Source: Nelumbo lutea (Eukaryota; Streptophyta; Magnoliopsida; Proteales; Nelumbonaceae). Taken from it: a stretch of DNA of 64,000 nucleotides. The stretch spans positions 7,925,728-7,989,727 of the forward strand of contig JAKGHH010000008.1 in the NCBI GenBank assembly GCA_022828595.1, read 5' to 3'. The position numbers were made by a program, and so were the translations under genes. Of the stretch, positions 31,825 through 41,227 are shown piece after piece (position 1 is the first letter of the stretch; each line of letters opens with the position of its first letter). The notes below the pieces were generated by a model. That model saw nothing but the letters and a program-made list of their open reading frames with translations, made no database searches and had not been told where the DNA came from.

Positions 31825-32267
31825 GCGTTTATTTGGCATCGATGCCTTTGCTCTAGAAAATGGTGACACATCAGCGCTACATCGAAAAAATGGTGCTCCA
31901 AGAAACCCATGTTTGTTTGGAATCATTTTCCATAAAAAACGGTACTCCAAGTCATGCCTTGGAAGTCGAGAAGGCATGGTTTGGAGCAACGCCGAATTTG
32001 AATTTTCTCATATTACAGTTTGTTGCTGCCAATGAGGACGTGATGTGACTGTGACGTGGACTTCCTATAATGGGTACCAATGCTAAAAACAAACATGGAG
32101 CATTGGTACCAAACAGAAAGTGTTGTTGTTGCTCCAAGAAACATCCTACATGGCAACAACATTTCCATACAGAAAAAAGACACCGTTTTCTCAGAAAACA
32201 GAGCTTCCAACCCACACATCAGTAGCACCGTTTTCTCATATTTGCAGCATCGATGCCAAACATATAC
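31825..32267 (+). mobile_element. Tourist-like MITE, GCATCGATGCC family
   Basis: Left end GCGTTTATTTGGCATCGATG; right end as reverse complement GTATATGTTTGGCATCGATG. TTA at 31822-31824 and 32268-32270. Further inward the arms still match (GAAAATGGTG versus GAAAACGGTG). 443 bp, no transposase. Confidence 0.88.
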
Positions 32268-32513
32268 TTAGGGGTTAGCCCAGCACAGCCCTCAGCCTAA
32301 GCCCATGCAGGTCTGTGTCATGCTACAAGTTGGGTTGGTCTACAGGTCATAGGCCAAGCTAGGCCATGAATCGGGTTAAGCCATATTTTTTAATTTTTTT
32401 GAAAAAAAAATAATGAAAATTTTAACATAAATTAAAAAAATAGACAAAAAAAATTAAAGATCTTAAAATTTTATTTTAGCCTGAATCCATACAGGCATGT
32501 ACCTAGGGGTGGA

Positions 32514-32781
32514 TTCGGGCCAAGTCAAGCCGAATACTTGGCTATTCGAGCTGAGCTCGCAGAAACAGTGGTAGGCTCGAGCTTGATTCGAGCTAGAGAC
32601 TTGAGCTCGAGCTTGGATCAATTCAAAGCTCACAAGTTTGTTCTCGACTATAAACTATGTTTTTTTCTAAAACTAAAAATTATACATGTAATTTTTTATT
32701 TTACATACAAAAAATTAAGAATTATTATACATAAAAAATAAAATTATTATATTTAAAAATATTCTTATATATAATAAAAAT

Positions 32782-32835
<54 letters not shown>

Positions 32836-32876
32836 GTACATGTACATGTATATGTATATGCATGTGTATGTGTACG

Positions 32877-32907
<31 letters not shown>

Positions 32908-33050
32908 TAAAAATTATTTATTTATTATACTAGGCTCAATTAGGCTCGTGAGTCTCATGAGTCGAGCTTCATTGGGCTTGAGCTTGGCTCGATTAGCAAA
33001 TGAGTCGAGCTTGAATAGCTCATGAGAAGCTCAGCTCGTGGCCACCCCTA
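32514..33050 (+). mobile_element. hAT-type MITE, TAGGGGTGG / GAGCTCGAGC family, copy 1
   Basis: TAGGGGTGGATTCGGG at the left, GGCCACCCCTA at the right. Subterminal arms consist of GAGCTCGAGCTTG-type words; the core is AT-rich with microsatellites. The flanking octamers (CATGTACC, TCCGTATT) do not match well. Confidence 0.65.
32785..32906. repeat. Compound (TA)n-(TATG)n microsatellite
   Basis: A TA run from 32785 to 32828 followed by TGTACA/TATG units to 32906, in the core of the MITE at 32514-33050. Sequence this repetitive is expected to vary in length. Confidence 0.9.
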
Positions 33051-33165
33051 TCCGTATTGTTGCATGGGCTGGCTGGTTTGTGGGCCAAGTCTTAGGCCAG
33101 GTTGAGCCAGGAATCAGACTAAACTTGTTCATGGGCTCGATAGCCCAGTAGTTCAGCCCAACCCA

Positions 33166-33660
33166 TTAGTAATGCTAAATTAATTAATTAAATAATTTAA
33201 GATAGCCTTTACCAATCTTGTGTTGATAATACATAAAGTTTTATTTATTTATTTACTTATTTTACTAATTATTTAATTAGTTAATAATTTAAAAATCTAA
33301 CACATTATTATTGCTAGCAAAGTAAGACAGAGAATCGTGTATATATTTATATATATTTACTCTCTCACTTGATTGTATATTTATCTCATTTATTTTATAA
33401 ATTTATTTATTTATTAAATTAAATTAATTATTATTTAACTATTTGCAATTATTCCACTATATAAAACAAAAATACAATAACAAAAGTCATCTCTCCCTCT
33501 TTTACTCTATTGTTTGATGGCCGTGATTATTATTTATTGTTTTATTTTATTAATTATATATATTTTATTCATAATTTTTTATTTATTTTAAATAGAATTT
33601 TTCCAATAAACTTTTAATTAAAATTTTACTTTTTACAATTTTTTCCTATATAATAATTTA
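33166..33660. other. Very AT-rich spacer
   Basis: ATTTATTTA/TTAATTAA-rich sequence with no gene or clear element. It ends in AATAATTTA (33652-33660), the left target duplication of the MULE. Confidence 0.6.
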
Positions 33661-34028
33661 GGGAAAATTCCCGATAGGTAACCTATACTTTGGGCCCGGT
33701 GCCAATTTAATACCCAAACTTTCAAAATGGGACAATTTAATAACTACCATTAACCAATGTCATACGAAAAGAGATAGATACCCTTCAGGTATTATCAAAT
33801 TTTCTTTATTAACCATCAGCAACAACTGTGGTTTTGACATTAAGACCATCAAATTTTCTTTAACTCGCTACGCCAGAAGACAATCTCTTAGGTTTTGAAG
33901 AACGTCTGGCTGTGTCGTACGTTGTCTCGCGCGCTGCGCCGAACGGAGGAACGAACGAGTCTGGGGAGAAAATGGAATCTTATCAGATTATGAAGAATCA
34001 TTAGACTGACATTTTGAAGTGGCTTGAG

Positions 34029-34100
34029 TGATTTTGCCTCTATAAAGCAATCCAAAAGTGTTAGCATCCCATCTCGAGTTGCAGCCAAACCTCCGCAAGG
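34029..34100 (-). pseudogene. Possible captured exon in the MULE, unknown protein
   Basis: The minus strand reads PCGGLAATRDGMLTLLDCFI and continues EAKSLKPLQN, followed by GTCAGT. The composition looks coding and a donor-like site follows, but I do not recognise the protein and no neighbouring exon was found. Confidence 0.3.
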
Positions 34101-34104
34101 GTAA

Positions 34105-34505
34105 ACTGAAGGATAAGGAGCACCGAGGTTTGATAAACATTCTGAAATTTCAAAGTTCCTGCTCTACTGCTGGGAGGATAGGAAGGAGCACCGAGGTTTA
34201 TTTAAATATTAACTTTTTAAAGGAAGGAGAGGAAGGGGCACCGAGGTTTGATAAACAAGCCCGACGAGCTCCTGCCTCTGAGTTCCTGCTCTGCTCCTGA
34301 GGAGTTCCTCAAGCGACACTGCTTATCAATTCCGGCACTGTTTATCAATCCCAACACTGTTTAAATAAAAAACAGTGACGACACTGTTTATCAATCCTCA
34401 GGAGCACCGCCGGGCTTTAATATTTAAAGGAAGGAGAGGAAGGAGCACCGAGGTTCAAAGAGTGTCTGTTTATCAATCCTTAGGAGTTCCTGCCTCGCGT
34501 GAGGG
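34105..34505. repeat. Scrambled short-repeat mosaic
   Basis: AGGAGCACCGAGGTTTGATA-type blocks recur about four times (near 34117, 34183, 34226, 34442), and CACTGTTTATCAATCC-type blocks recur about four times (near 34318, 34336, 34383, 34465). The TTTGATAAAC and GTTTATCAA cores are complementary, so many pairs could fold. Confidence 0.75.
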
Positions 34506-34772
34506 GGCAGCTCACTCCAGAACTACACCACAAGCAGAAGAGAGCTCTTACTGTTCATTGCCAATTTGCCAGTTTCGCCCAGGCAATCGGAGGAGGCGGC
34601 GAGTTCCTCTCCTTCCTCTAGTCTGAACCTCGCCATTCATTCGTCACACTCGACTCTCTCTCAATAATCCCTCTCCTCCTGCGAAACCCTGAGAGATCTT
34701 CATCACCTTCAACACCGTCATTTCTCTCTCATATGTTCTCTGGAGGGATATCACACATTCGACGTTCTGCAA

Positions 34773-35054
34773 TGTTAAAGTCTAAACAAACAAACAGCTA
34801 TAGTTTGTTTAGACAGCAGTCAAAACAACTGTCAAGTAGTTAACAATTGTTAAATCAGTTTGTTCCGTTTGACATGGTTAAAGTCAAGTTGTTAGATCAG
34901 TTAAATAGTTAAAACTGTTTAACAGCTGCTTTGTAAAAACTCATCTGCGATGAGGGACGTCTCCTCATCGCAACCTGTCTCTTGTCTTTATATATCCTTT
35001 TGTCTTAAATCAATAAAAGTATGCATATTTCCTTTTTGAAACTCCTTTTTCACA
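34773..35054 (+). repeat. Copia 5' LTR
   Basis: 282 bp from TGTTA to TCACA. A hairpin near the start pairs TCTAAACAAAC with GTTTGTTTAGA. About 110 bp longer than the 3' LTR because of an internal length difference after TCTAAACAAA. Confidence 0.85.
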
Positions 35055-35066
35055 TGGTATCAGAGC
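35055..35066 (+). other. Copia primer-binding site
   Basis: TGGTATCAGAGC, complementary to the 3' end of plant initiator Met-tRNA, the usual primer of plant copia elements. Confidence 0.9.
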
Positions 35067-35182
35067 GCCAGGCACTGGTTTCCCATTTCTTAATCATCAA
35101 TCTTCTTTATGTCTTGTTTGTAGTTAAACTACCATCTTCTCTATCTTCGTTTCCTTTCTTGGTTTTTTGATTTGTAGCCAAA

Positions 35183-36660
35183 ATGACCACAGAATTGAGT
35201 AACGGCGACTAAGGGTGGCAACGTGCCGAACTTTTTAGGAGTAGTTAGATCTTAGATTATGAAAAGGCGTCGGCTCGGTTTCAGCCAAACTCAAACCCAA
35301 TTGAGTGGCTCCATTATTAAATGAGTCGAGCTCGAGCTTATTAGAGCTCGACTTGTGAGGCTCGTGAGCCAATTCGTATATATATATATATATAAAATAA
35401 AAATATTATAATTATTAATTATTATAATTCTTAAAATTTTAAATATAAAATAAAAAATTATATATAATTTTATTTTTATAAAATATTTTTCTAAATACTT
35501 TTATAATAAAATATTTTTATAAAATATAAAACGAGCCGAGCTCGAGCTTATGAACTCTTGACTTGAGCCAAGCTAGAGCTCAAGGTTCTGTCTCGAACCG
35601 AGCTTGAGCCTTATAGAATAGTCTCGAGCTGAGCTCGAGCCTAGTACTATTTGGCTCGGCTCGGCTCGAATCCACCCTTAATGGCGGCGACATTAGTTCT
35701 TTCACAGATCCGTCATCACGGTATTTCCTTCATTCATCGGATAACCCAGGTGCAGTACTGGTATCGTTCTTGCTAAATAGAGAAAATTATCCGACCTGGA
35801 GACGTGCAATGATCAACGCTCTCAGTGCCAAAAACAAGATCAGAATTCGTGGACGGAACAATAGGTAGGTCGGACCTCACTAGATCGACGAAATTGAGAG
35901 CATGGTCGAAATGCAACTACATGGTGGTCTCGTGGTTGTTTAATGCCCTAGCATGAGAGCTACACCAAAGTGTTGCCTACATTGAAACCGCACAAGAAAT
36001 CTGGCTAGACCTGGAGCAGAGATTCTCTCAAGGAAATTCTCCAAGGATTTTTCATTTGAAGCGTGAGTTGGCCGTTCTACGCCAAGAAAACCTTTCAGTC
36101 GTGTCATACTACACCAAGATGAAAGAGATTTGGGATGAACTCTCTGTCTATAACCCAGTCTCAGTCTACGCCAACTGTGGGGCAAAGGATCTCATTGCAT
36201 AAAAAGAAAAAGAGAAGGTTTATCAGTTCTTGATGGGCTTCGGAGATCATTTTAATATTATATGATCAAATATTCTGAGCATGGAACCATTACCACCAAT
36301 CACCAAGGTCTATGCATTGATCGCTCAAGAAGAGAACCATCAGTTGCTCTCTGCTTCTTGCCCTCCAACCTCCGAAGCTAATGCTATTTTTTCTTTTGGT
36401 TCAAAGAATTCATCTACAAGGTAGAAAGAAAGGTCCAAGATTCACTGTGACCATTGCAAGAAACAGGGTCACAGCAAGGATCGGTGTCATGAACTGGTCA
36501 GGTACCCTCCAGGATGGGAAAAGGGAAAATCATAGACAAATAGAGCCAACAACGACTAGAACATCAAACACTCTGCGAATCAGGCATCCTTTATCTCCAC
36601 TGGTAATGGCGCTTCCCTTGTTCCTGGACTATCACTTGAACAATACCACCAGCTCATAAC
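35183..36660 (+). pseudogene. Copia gag, broken
   Basis: Starts ATGACCACAGAATTGAG, is interrupted after NGD by the MITE at 35210-35680, and resumes with the frame for FTDPSSRYFLHSSD and NRENYPTWRRAM, the typical copia gag start. A CCHC zinc knuckle (HCDHCKKQGHSKDRCHE) lies at 36440-36490, followed by YPPGW. Several in-frame stops. Confidence 0.8.
35210..35680 (+). mobile_element. hAT-type MITE, TAAGGGTGG / GAGCTCGAGC family, copy 2, inside copia gag
   Basis: Left end TAAGGGTGGCAAC, right end TCCACCCTTA; the GAGCTCGAGCTT arms match the element at 32514-33050. Flanks ACGGCGAC (35202-35209) and ATGGCGGC (35681-35688) are both one transition away from ACGGCGGC, consistent with an 8-bp duplication. 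Confidence 0.85.
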
Positions 36661-39600
36661 CTTCCTAGGTGTGAGTAAGCAGGCAACCTATGCCTCCAAT
36701 TTTGCTGGTAAGTCTTCGGATCCCTGCTCAATCTTGAATGTTGAATACTGGCTACTAGACAGTGGTGCCTCATATCACATGGCTCCAGCTACAAACATTT
36801 TTTATCAGAACCAATCTAGAATGATTGGAAGGGCAATTCACCCACCTAATGGCACAAAATTAATCACCGAGTCTCATGGCTCTGTGAACATAACACCTGA
36901 GATCTAGTTGAAAGATGTTTTGTTCATTCCTGGCTTCAAGTGCAACTTACTGTCAATCAACAAGATTACTTCACAACTGAACTGTGTGGCAATATTTTTC
37001 CAACCTTCTATGCATTACAAGACCTGAACTCCAAGAGAGTGATTGGAATCGTCAAGATGCGTGACAGTCTCTATCATTTTGTACCAGTCACGCGATCAAC
37101 AGCTTTACACTCCTCATGATCAAATTCTGATGCCTCTTCCAGCCTTTGGCACTCAAGATTGGGACATGCGTCTTATGAACGATTGGCCTTGATTCCTGCA
37201 AAACAATTGTCAACACATATGGATGAATAGTGTTGTGATACTTGCTTAAAGGCTAAACAGTCTCATTTATAATTTCTTATTAGCACTACCAAGTCAAACA
37301 ATTGTTTTGAGATAATACATGTAGACATCTGGGGTGGTTATCAAACTCCTTCCTTGTCAGGTGCCAGATACTTTCTCACAACTGTAGATAATCATTCTTG
37401 TGCTACTTGGGTTTATTTGATGAATTGCAAATCTAATGCATACATGTATTTAGCCATGTTTTGTAATCTTGTTAGAATACAATTCCAATCTCAGGTGAAG
37501 TGTATACGGTGGACAATGGACAAGAATTCTGTTCATGACCTATGCAATATTTTTTTAATGAACATGGCATTCTCCATCAATATTCATGCATAGATACTCC
37601 CTAATTGAATGGAGTGGCAGAACGAAAGCATTGTCACCTTCTTGAAGTTGCTCGAGCACTAAGATTTCAAGCCAACCCTCCTATATGATTCTGGGGAGAA
37701 TGCATTCTCACTGTCACCTACATCATCAATTACCTCCCTAGTCCAGTCTTGAAGGGTAAGACACCATATGAATTGTTGTATCACCGGGCACCCACCTATG
37801 ATCACTTCAGAAAATTTGGCTGTCTCTGTTTTACCAGCACATTGCAGCAGGGTAGAGACAAATTTGCTCTACATGCAAAAAAATGTGTGTTCATCGGTTA
37901 CCCTCATGGACAAAAGGGATATCGTGTATATAGTTTGGAAGAAAATAGATTGTTTGTCTCACGAGACATTCGCTTCTTTGAAGATCAGTTTCCATATCAG
38001 AATTCTCTCATTGATGACACACAAAGCCCGGTCATACCATTACCAGCCATGGTTTTTAAAAATGAACCGGTGACCAAACCGGTTGGGGGAAAACAGAACC
38101 GATCAGGTCCTATTTTTCCGATCCAACCATCCGGTTTGGTCCGGTTTTGAAAACCATGTTATCAGCATCTGATGATGTTACACCAGAACTGCTACAGTCC
38201 AATGATCATCCACCTGCAAACAATCACGATACAACTCAGTCTACCATTGATCATCCATCTGAAATGCCAACTAGTGACAACATTTCTATTGATCATCCAA
38301 CAATTCATGCTTCGAACGTTCGTTTAGTCACTCTTGACCCACCTAGGGTCACCAATAGCATTCCCAACCTAGAACCCACCACATATCAACAAGCATGTAA
38401 ATCTGATCACTGGAGAACAACAATGGCAGCCGAGTTAGCAACTCTTGAAGCCACTCAAACCTGGACACTAACTAACTTACCCAACAACAAATCAACTGTG
38501 GGTTATAGATGAGTCTTCAAAGTAAAGACAAATCCTGGCGGCAGCGTCGAACGCTACAAGGCACGTCTAGTTGCAATGGGATACACCCAAATTGAAGGTA
38601 TAAACTACATAGAAACATTTGCGCCGGTAGCAAAGTTGGTGATTGTGAGATGCTTATTGGCCCTTGTTGCAGCCCACCATTGGCATCTACATCAAATGGA
38701 TGTAAATAATGCCTTTTTGCATGGATACTTACATGAAGAAGTGTACATGGACCCACCACCCGGACTACTCCCACCTGGAGATAACTGGGTCTCCAAACTC
38801 AACAAGTCCATCTATGGACTTAAGCAGGCCTCTCGCAACTGGATCGAGACATTAGACAATGCCTTGAAGAAACGGGGATTCAATCAATCTAAGGCTGACA
38901 ACACTCTGTTCACACTTCATAAATCCGATCATTCTCTCATAGTGTTAGCCTATGTCGATGACCTCGTGCTAGCCGGTGATGATCCCGATGACATTGAGAG
39001 TCTCAAGAAGTACCTTGGCAATTGTTTTCCTATTAAGGATCTTGGAGCACTCCATTACTTTCTTGGAATTGAGGTCATCAGGACACCTGAAGGTATTTTT
39101 CTCAACCAATGGAAATATCTCAGAGGAATCCTTGAAGACACAGGCATGACGGATTGTTGACTTATCTCATTCCCTAGCGAACAACATCTTCATTTGCAGC
39201 CTAATACTGGCCCTCCCATTAATGATCCAACACAATATCGATGCCTTGTGGGCAAATTGTTGTATCTAACCATCACAAGACCTGAAATCAGCTATTTAGT
39301 CAACAGTCTCAACCAGTTTATGTCTAATCCTCGACAACCACATCTTGATGCGGGAATGCACGTCTTGTGGTATCTCTAATCCTCTCCAGACCATGGGATA
39401 TTCTTATCATCTTCTAGTGATTTCACAATTAGAGCTTACTGTGATTCGGATTGGGCAGGGTGCCCTACCACAAGGCGCTCGATCACAGGCTACTTCATCA
39501 CCTTGGGCTCTTCTCCTCTATCGTGGAAGTCCAAACGATAACCCACTATCTCCCGGTCCTCGTCGGAAGCCGAATATCGATCCATGGCGACCACAACAAG

Positions 39601-39907
39601 TGAGTTGGTTTGGCTCAAACAATTGTTCTTAGATCTTGGACTTGATCATTCACAATCCATGCAACTTTTTTGTGATAACAAGGCAACGCTACACATTGCA
39701 GCAAATCCAGCTTTTCATGAACGGATTAAGCATATTGAAATAGATTGTCACTTCATAAGGGAACTCATTCAATCACAGTCCATTACCATGACTCACATTT
39801 CTTCCAAGGGACAACCTGCGGACATATTCACCAAAGCTCTTGGTTGTGATCTATTTCACTCCTGCTTACCCAAGTTGGGCATCTGTCCACCTCCTGTTCC
39901 AACTTGA
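36661..39907 (+). pseudogene. Copia pol (protease, integrase, RT, RNase H), broken
   Basis: Protease WLLDSGASYHM at 36750-36785. The integrase zinc region (HSRLGHASYERL) near 37150 is followed by EIIHVDIWGGY and the GVAERKH block near 37610. RT begins FAPVAKL near 38620 with the FLHGYLHEEVYM and LAYVDDLVLAGDD boxes (38940-38985), so the catalytic YVDD is intact. RNase H has CDNKATLHIAANPAFHERIK near 39690. At least ten stops or shifts between 36900 and 39590 rule out a working polyprotein. Confidence 0.88.
38048..38158 (+). mobile_element. hAT-type MITE, AAGGTTTTCAAAACCGG family, copy 2, inside copia pol
   Basis: 111 bp with ends CATGGTTTTTAAAAATGAAC and, reversed, CATGGTTTTCAAAACCGGAC. Flanks TTACCAGC (38040-38047) and TTATCAGC (38159-38166) form an 8-bp duplication with one mismatch. 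Related to the 313-bp element at 27049-27361. Confidence 0.88.
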
Positions 39908-39915
39908 GGGAGGTG

Positions 39916-40086
39916 TGTTAAAGTCTAAACAAATAGACATCTGTCAATTAAATAGTTAAAACTGCTTAACTACTTAGCTGCTTTGTAAAACCTTATTGTA
40001 GATGGAGGGACACCACCTCATCGCAACCTGCATCTTGTCTTTCTATATCCTTTTGTCTCAAATCAATAAATGTATGCATTTGTTCA
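39916..40086 (+). repeat. Copia 3' LTR
   Basis: Matches the 5' LTR (TGTTAAAGTCTAAACAAA, ACCTCATCGCAACCTG, ATATCCTTTTGTCT, AATCAATAAA) but lacks about 110 bp near its start. The end after TGCATTTGTTCA is uncertain. Confidence 0.75.
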
Positions 40087-40610
40087 ATTGCCGTAGTCTT
40101 TGATTATCCTCCGCAGAACACACCAAACTCATCCAGACTCTTCTGTTCGCAGCATCGAACTTTTGGTCAAGACATCCTTCAAGTAATCAACACTGAGCTT
40201 TGTCTCAGTTCATTTTGATAGTGAAGGTTCAAGGCTAGAGATCAGATCGATGAAGTAAATTCCACCCGACTCGTTACCCTAGATCTGTCTAAGGATAATT
40301 TTAATATTTTTAAAAGACTTAAATCGCATATGAGGTCACGTGATATAAAAAACTAACGGTACATTAACGGTTTTTACTATATTATCGTATTTCTAAAATT
40401 CGGATACTAGACTGGCACTCGAAATAAAGTACAGTATCTATTGTCAATTTTCCCAATAATTTATTTTGACAAGCCATTTACCATTATGTTTTGCCGTGTT
40501 GCACGGCCCCTCCGATACTACATGGCTACATAGTACATATAGAACAGGCGAGAAGGAAAAAACAATAGAAAAAGTAAGAGCAAGAAAAAGAATAAGTAAA
40601 TATGAAATAC

Positions 40611-40913
40611 CTCGCGAGAGAAGTACGAGAAAGGTTGCACATTTTGAAGAGTCCGCTCTGATCTGCCAGAATAAGGCGGAATACCTGAATCGTCGATTGG
40701 CAGGAACGAGCTTAGTTTATCGTAGTCAATGAGCTTCGGCTGCCGCTGCTGTTGAATATAGTGACTCGCGCACTGTTCTGATTCCCCTTCAAAAGTAAAA
40801 GAACCAGGATACGTGAATAAGGAGATACCCGAGGGAGGGAAGGCGAATCCTCCTCCGTTCATGTTGCTTTGGATGATATCGCTGTTCTGAATATTGTTGT
40901 CGTTATTGTTCAT
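40611..40913 (-). CDS. First exon of an unidentified gene (orphan exon)
   Basis: 101 codons from an ATG at 40913 to a GTATTTC donor, ending in phase 0. The N-terminus is Asn-rich (MNNNDNNIQNSD), then GGGFAFPPSGISLFTYPGS, SHYIQQQRQPKLIDYDKL and LQNVQPFSYFSRE. Composition and codon use look like a plant regulatory protein, but I recognise no domain. Continuation would run left into the MULE/copia block; no following exon was identified down to about 31 kb, so the insertion may sit in its first intron or the gene may be broken. Read-through past the donor gives a Leu/Phe-rich tail that is not credible. Confidence 0.5.
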
Positions 40914-41227
40914 GGCTAGATCAGAGAAGTTCTGGGAGAGGAACTGAGGTGGCTTGCTTGATACTGATTTGGTTTTATGATGAAGTAGTAAAGTTTAATT
41001 TGTAATCTGTAATTGGAAGTGGGTTCCTGATTTCTATTGCGAGTCGAATTTAACTAAAAGTAGTAACAATTAAACTTTAGGAAGTAGAGTTATATTAGGA
41101 AATTGGACAGAAGTTTAGGAAAATAAACTTTCCTCTTTTTTTTTTTTTCTTTGAATACACTAGGAAATTGCTAGGAAAAGTTTAGGAAATCGGCGAAGCG
41201 AGGGGGAAAAAGGGTTTTCCAGCGACA
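40914..41227. promoter_or_regulatory. Short divergent promoter region
   Basis: 314 bp between two opposed ATGs (40913 minus, 41228 plus). AT-rich with a poly-T (41136-41151) and no strong TATA. The minus-strand leader would contain CAGTATCAAGCAAGCCACC near 40960. Confidence 0.4.

Larger units (their letters stand above)
32275..33165. repeat. Old GGGCT/GGCCC-rich repeat, interrupted by a younger MITE
   Basis: Sequence on both sides of 32514-33050 is built from degenerate AGCCCA, GGCCAAG and TGGGCT words, so the younger element probably landed inside an older MITE-like repeat. Ends not resolved. Confidence 0.4.
34773..40086 (+). mobile_element. Ty1/copia LTR retrotransposon (decayed, nested in MULE)
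   Basis: LTRs begin TGTTAAAGTCTAAACAAA at 34773 and 39916. A primer-binding site for initiator Met-tRNA (TGGTATCAGAGC) follows the 5' LTR directly, and a purine tract GAGGGAGGTG precedes the 3' LTR. Domain order gag, protease, integrase, RT, RNase H places it in Ty1/copia. Many stops and frameshifts, plus two MITE insertions. No convincing target duplication was found, and the 3' LTR end is a best guess. Confidence 0.9.
33661..40454. mobile_element. Mutator-like element hosting a nested copia retrotransposon
   Basis: The left end GGGAAAATTCCCGATAGG and the reverse-complemented right end GGGAAAATTGACAATAGA match discontinuously for about 100 bp (shared GTGCCA, ATACC/ATCC and ACCRTTAA words). 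AATAATTTA at 33652-33660 and 40455-40463 is an exact 9-bp duplication. Without the copia insertion the element is about 1.5 kb. No transposase seen, so it is non-autonomous; the interior has a possible captured exon and a scrambled repeat block. Confidence 0.78.

Noticed and set aside
40087..40110. 5-bp target duplication for the copia element (TGCAA at 34768-34772)
   Set aside because: No matching pentamer follows the 3' LTR; the 3' end is diverged, so no duplication is claimed.
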